Assembly (NCBI GenBank): GCA_937897365.1
Contig: CALCOP010000167.1
Location: 1-5,304 of the forward strand
Reading direction: 5' to 3'
Source of the DNA: an uncultured euryarchaeote
GTDB taxonomy: Archaea > Thermoplasmatota > Poseidoniia > Poseidoniales > Poseidoniaceae
Length of the DNA stretch: 5,304 nt
In this document: one piece after another, positions 5,262 to 5,304 of the stretch
Numbering within the stretch: position 1 is the first letter of the stretch
Layout: each line of letters begins with the position of its first letter
Position numbers and translations under genes: made by a program
Notes under the pieces: model-generated
Databases searched by the model: none
Told to the model about the DNA's origin: nothing
What the model saw: only the letters and a program-made list of their open reading frames with translations

Positions 5262-5304
5262 ATACGAGGGCTCTCTGGACAGGAACAGCCGTGACACTGC
5301 GTCC

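Noticed and set aside
5211..5297. Upstream in-frame extension of L3 from a GTG at 5297
   Set aside because: The extra 29 residues do not resemble L3, and no ribosome-binding site precedes the GTG. AGGAGG and the family N-terminus both point to the ATG at 5210.
1..5304. CRISPR arrays, tRNA or rRNA genes, insertion sequences, or an unknown system
   Set aside because: The window is almost entirely filled by recognised translation genes, with gaps of 22 nt or less apart from the 94-base right edge. No repeats, tRNA-like folds or transposase motifs were seen.

Overview
The window is a dense run of nine genes, all on the minus strand. Every product I can read is part of the translation machinery. 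In transcription order (right to left) they are uL3, uL4, uL23, uL2, uS19, uL22, uS3, uL29 and an incomplete aIF1 (SUI1 family). This is the S10-type ribosomal protein cluster in archaeal arrangement. The source is an archaeon. The L3, L4, S19 and L22 sequences are of the archaeal/eukaryotic type, an aIF1 gene follows L29 as in many Euryarchaeota, and the ribosome-binding sites match the archaeal 16S tail (GGAGGTGAT). Moderate GC, an Ala/Glu-rich S3 tail and enlarged S19, L22 and L4 would fit a mesophilic marine euryarchaeon such as Marine Group II (Poseidoniales). That placement is inference from general resemblance and was not tested.

Layout: positions 1-277 hold the 5' 92 codons of aIF1, whose 3' end lies beyond the left edge. 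Positions 300-494 are L29, 491-1186 S3, 1198-1791 L22, 1802-2299 S19, 2311-3027 L2, 3039-3296 L23, 3307-4188 L4 and 4191-5210 L3. Positions 5211-5304 are the upstream region of L3, with a clear Shine-Dalgarno site, a TATA-like element and a G8/C8 tract. Gaps between genes are 2, 10, 11, 11, 10, 11, -4 and 22 nt, so a single polycistronic message is very likely. No gap exceeds 94 bases, and nothing suggests genes on the plus strand.

The products work together. L3, L4, L23, L2, L22 and L29 belong to the large subunit, covering the peptidyl-transferase surroundings, tunnel wall and tunnel exit. S19 and S3 belong to the small-subunit head and mRNA entry. aIF1 acts on the small subunit during start-codon selection. 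The most distinctive features are in the wiring between genes. Five consecutive junctions use nearly the same module, TGAGGTG(A) followed by a few bases and ATG, in which the TGA stop is fused into the Shine-Dalgarno. All eight visible stops are TGA, and L4 alone starts with TTG. I find no evidence of a new biological system, mobile element, CRISPR array or RNA gene here.
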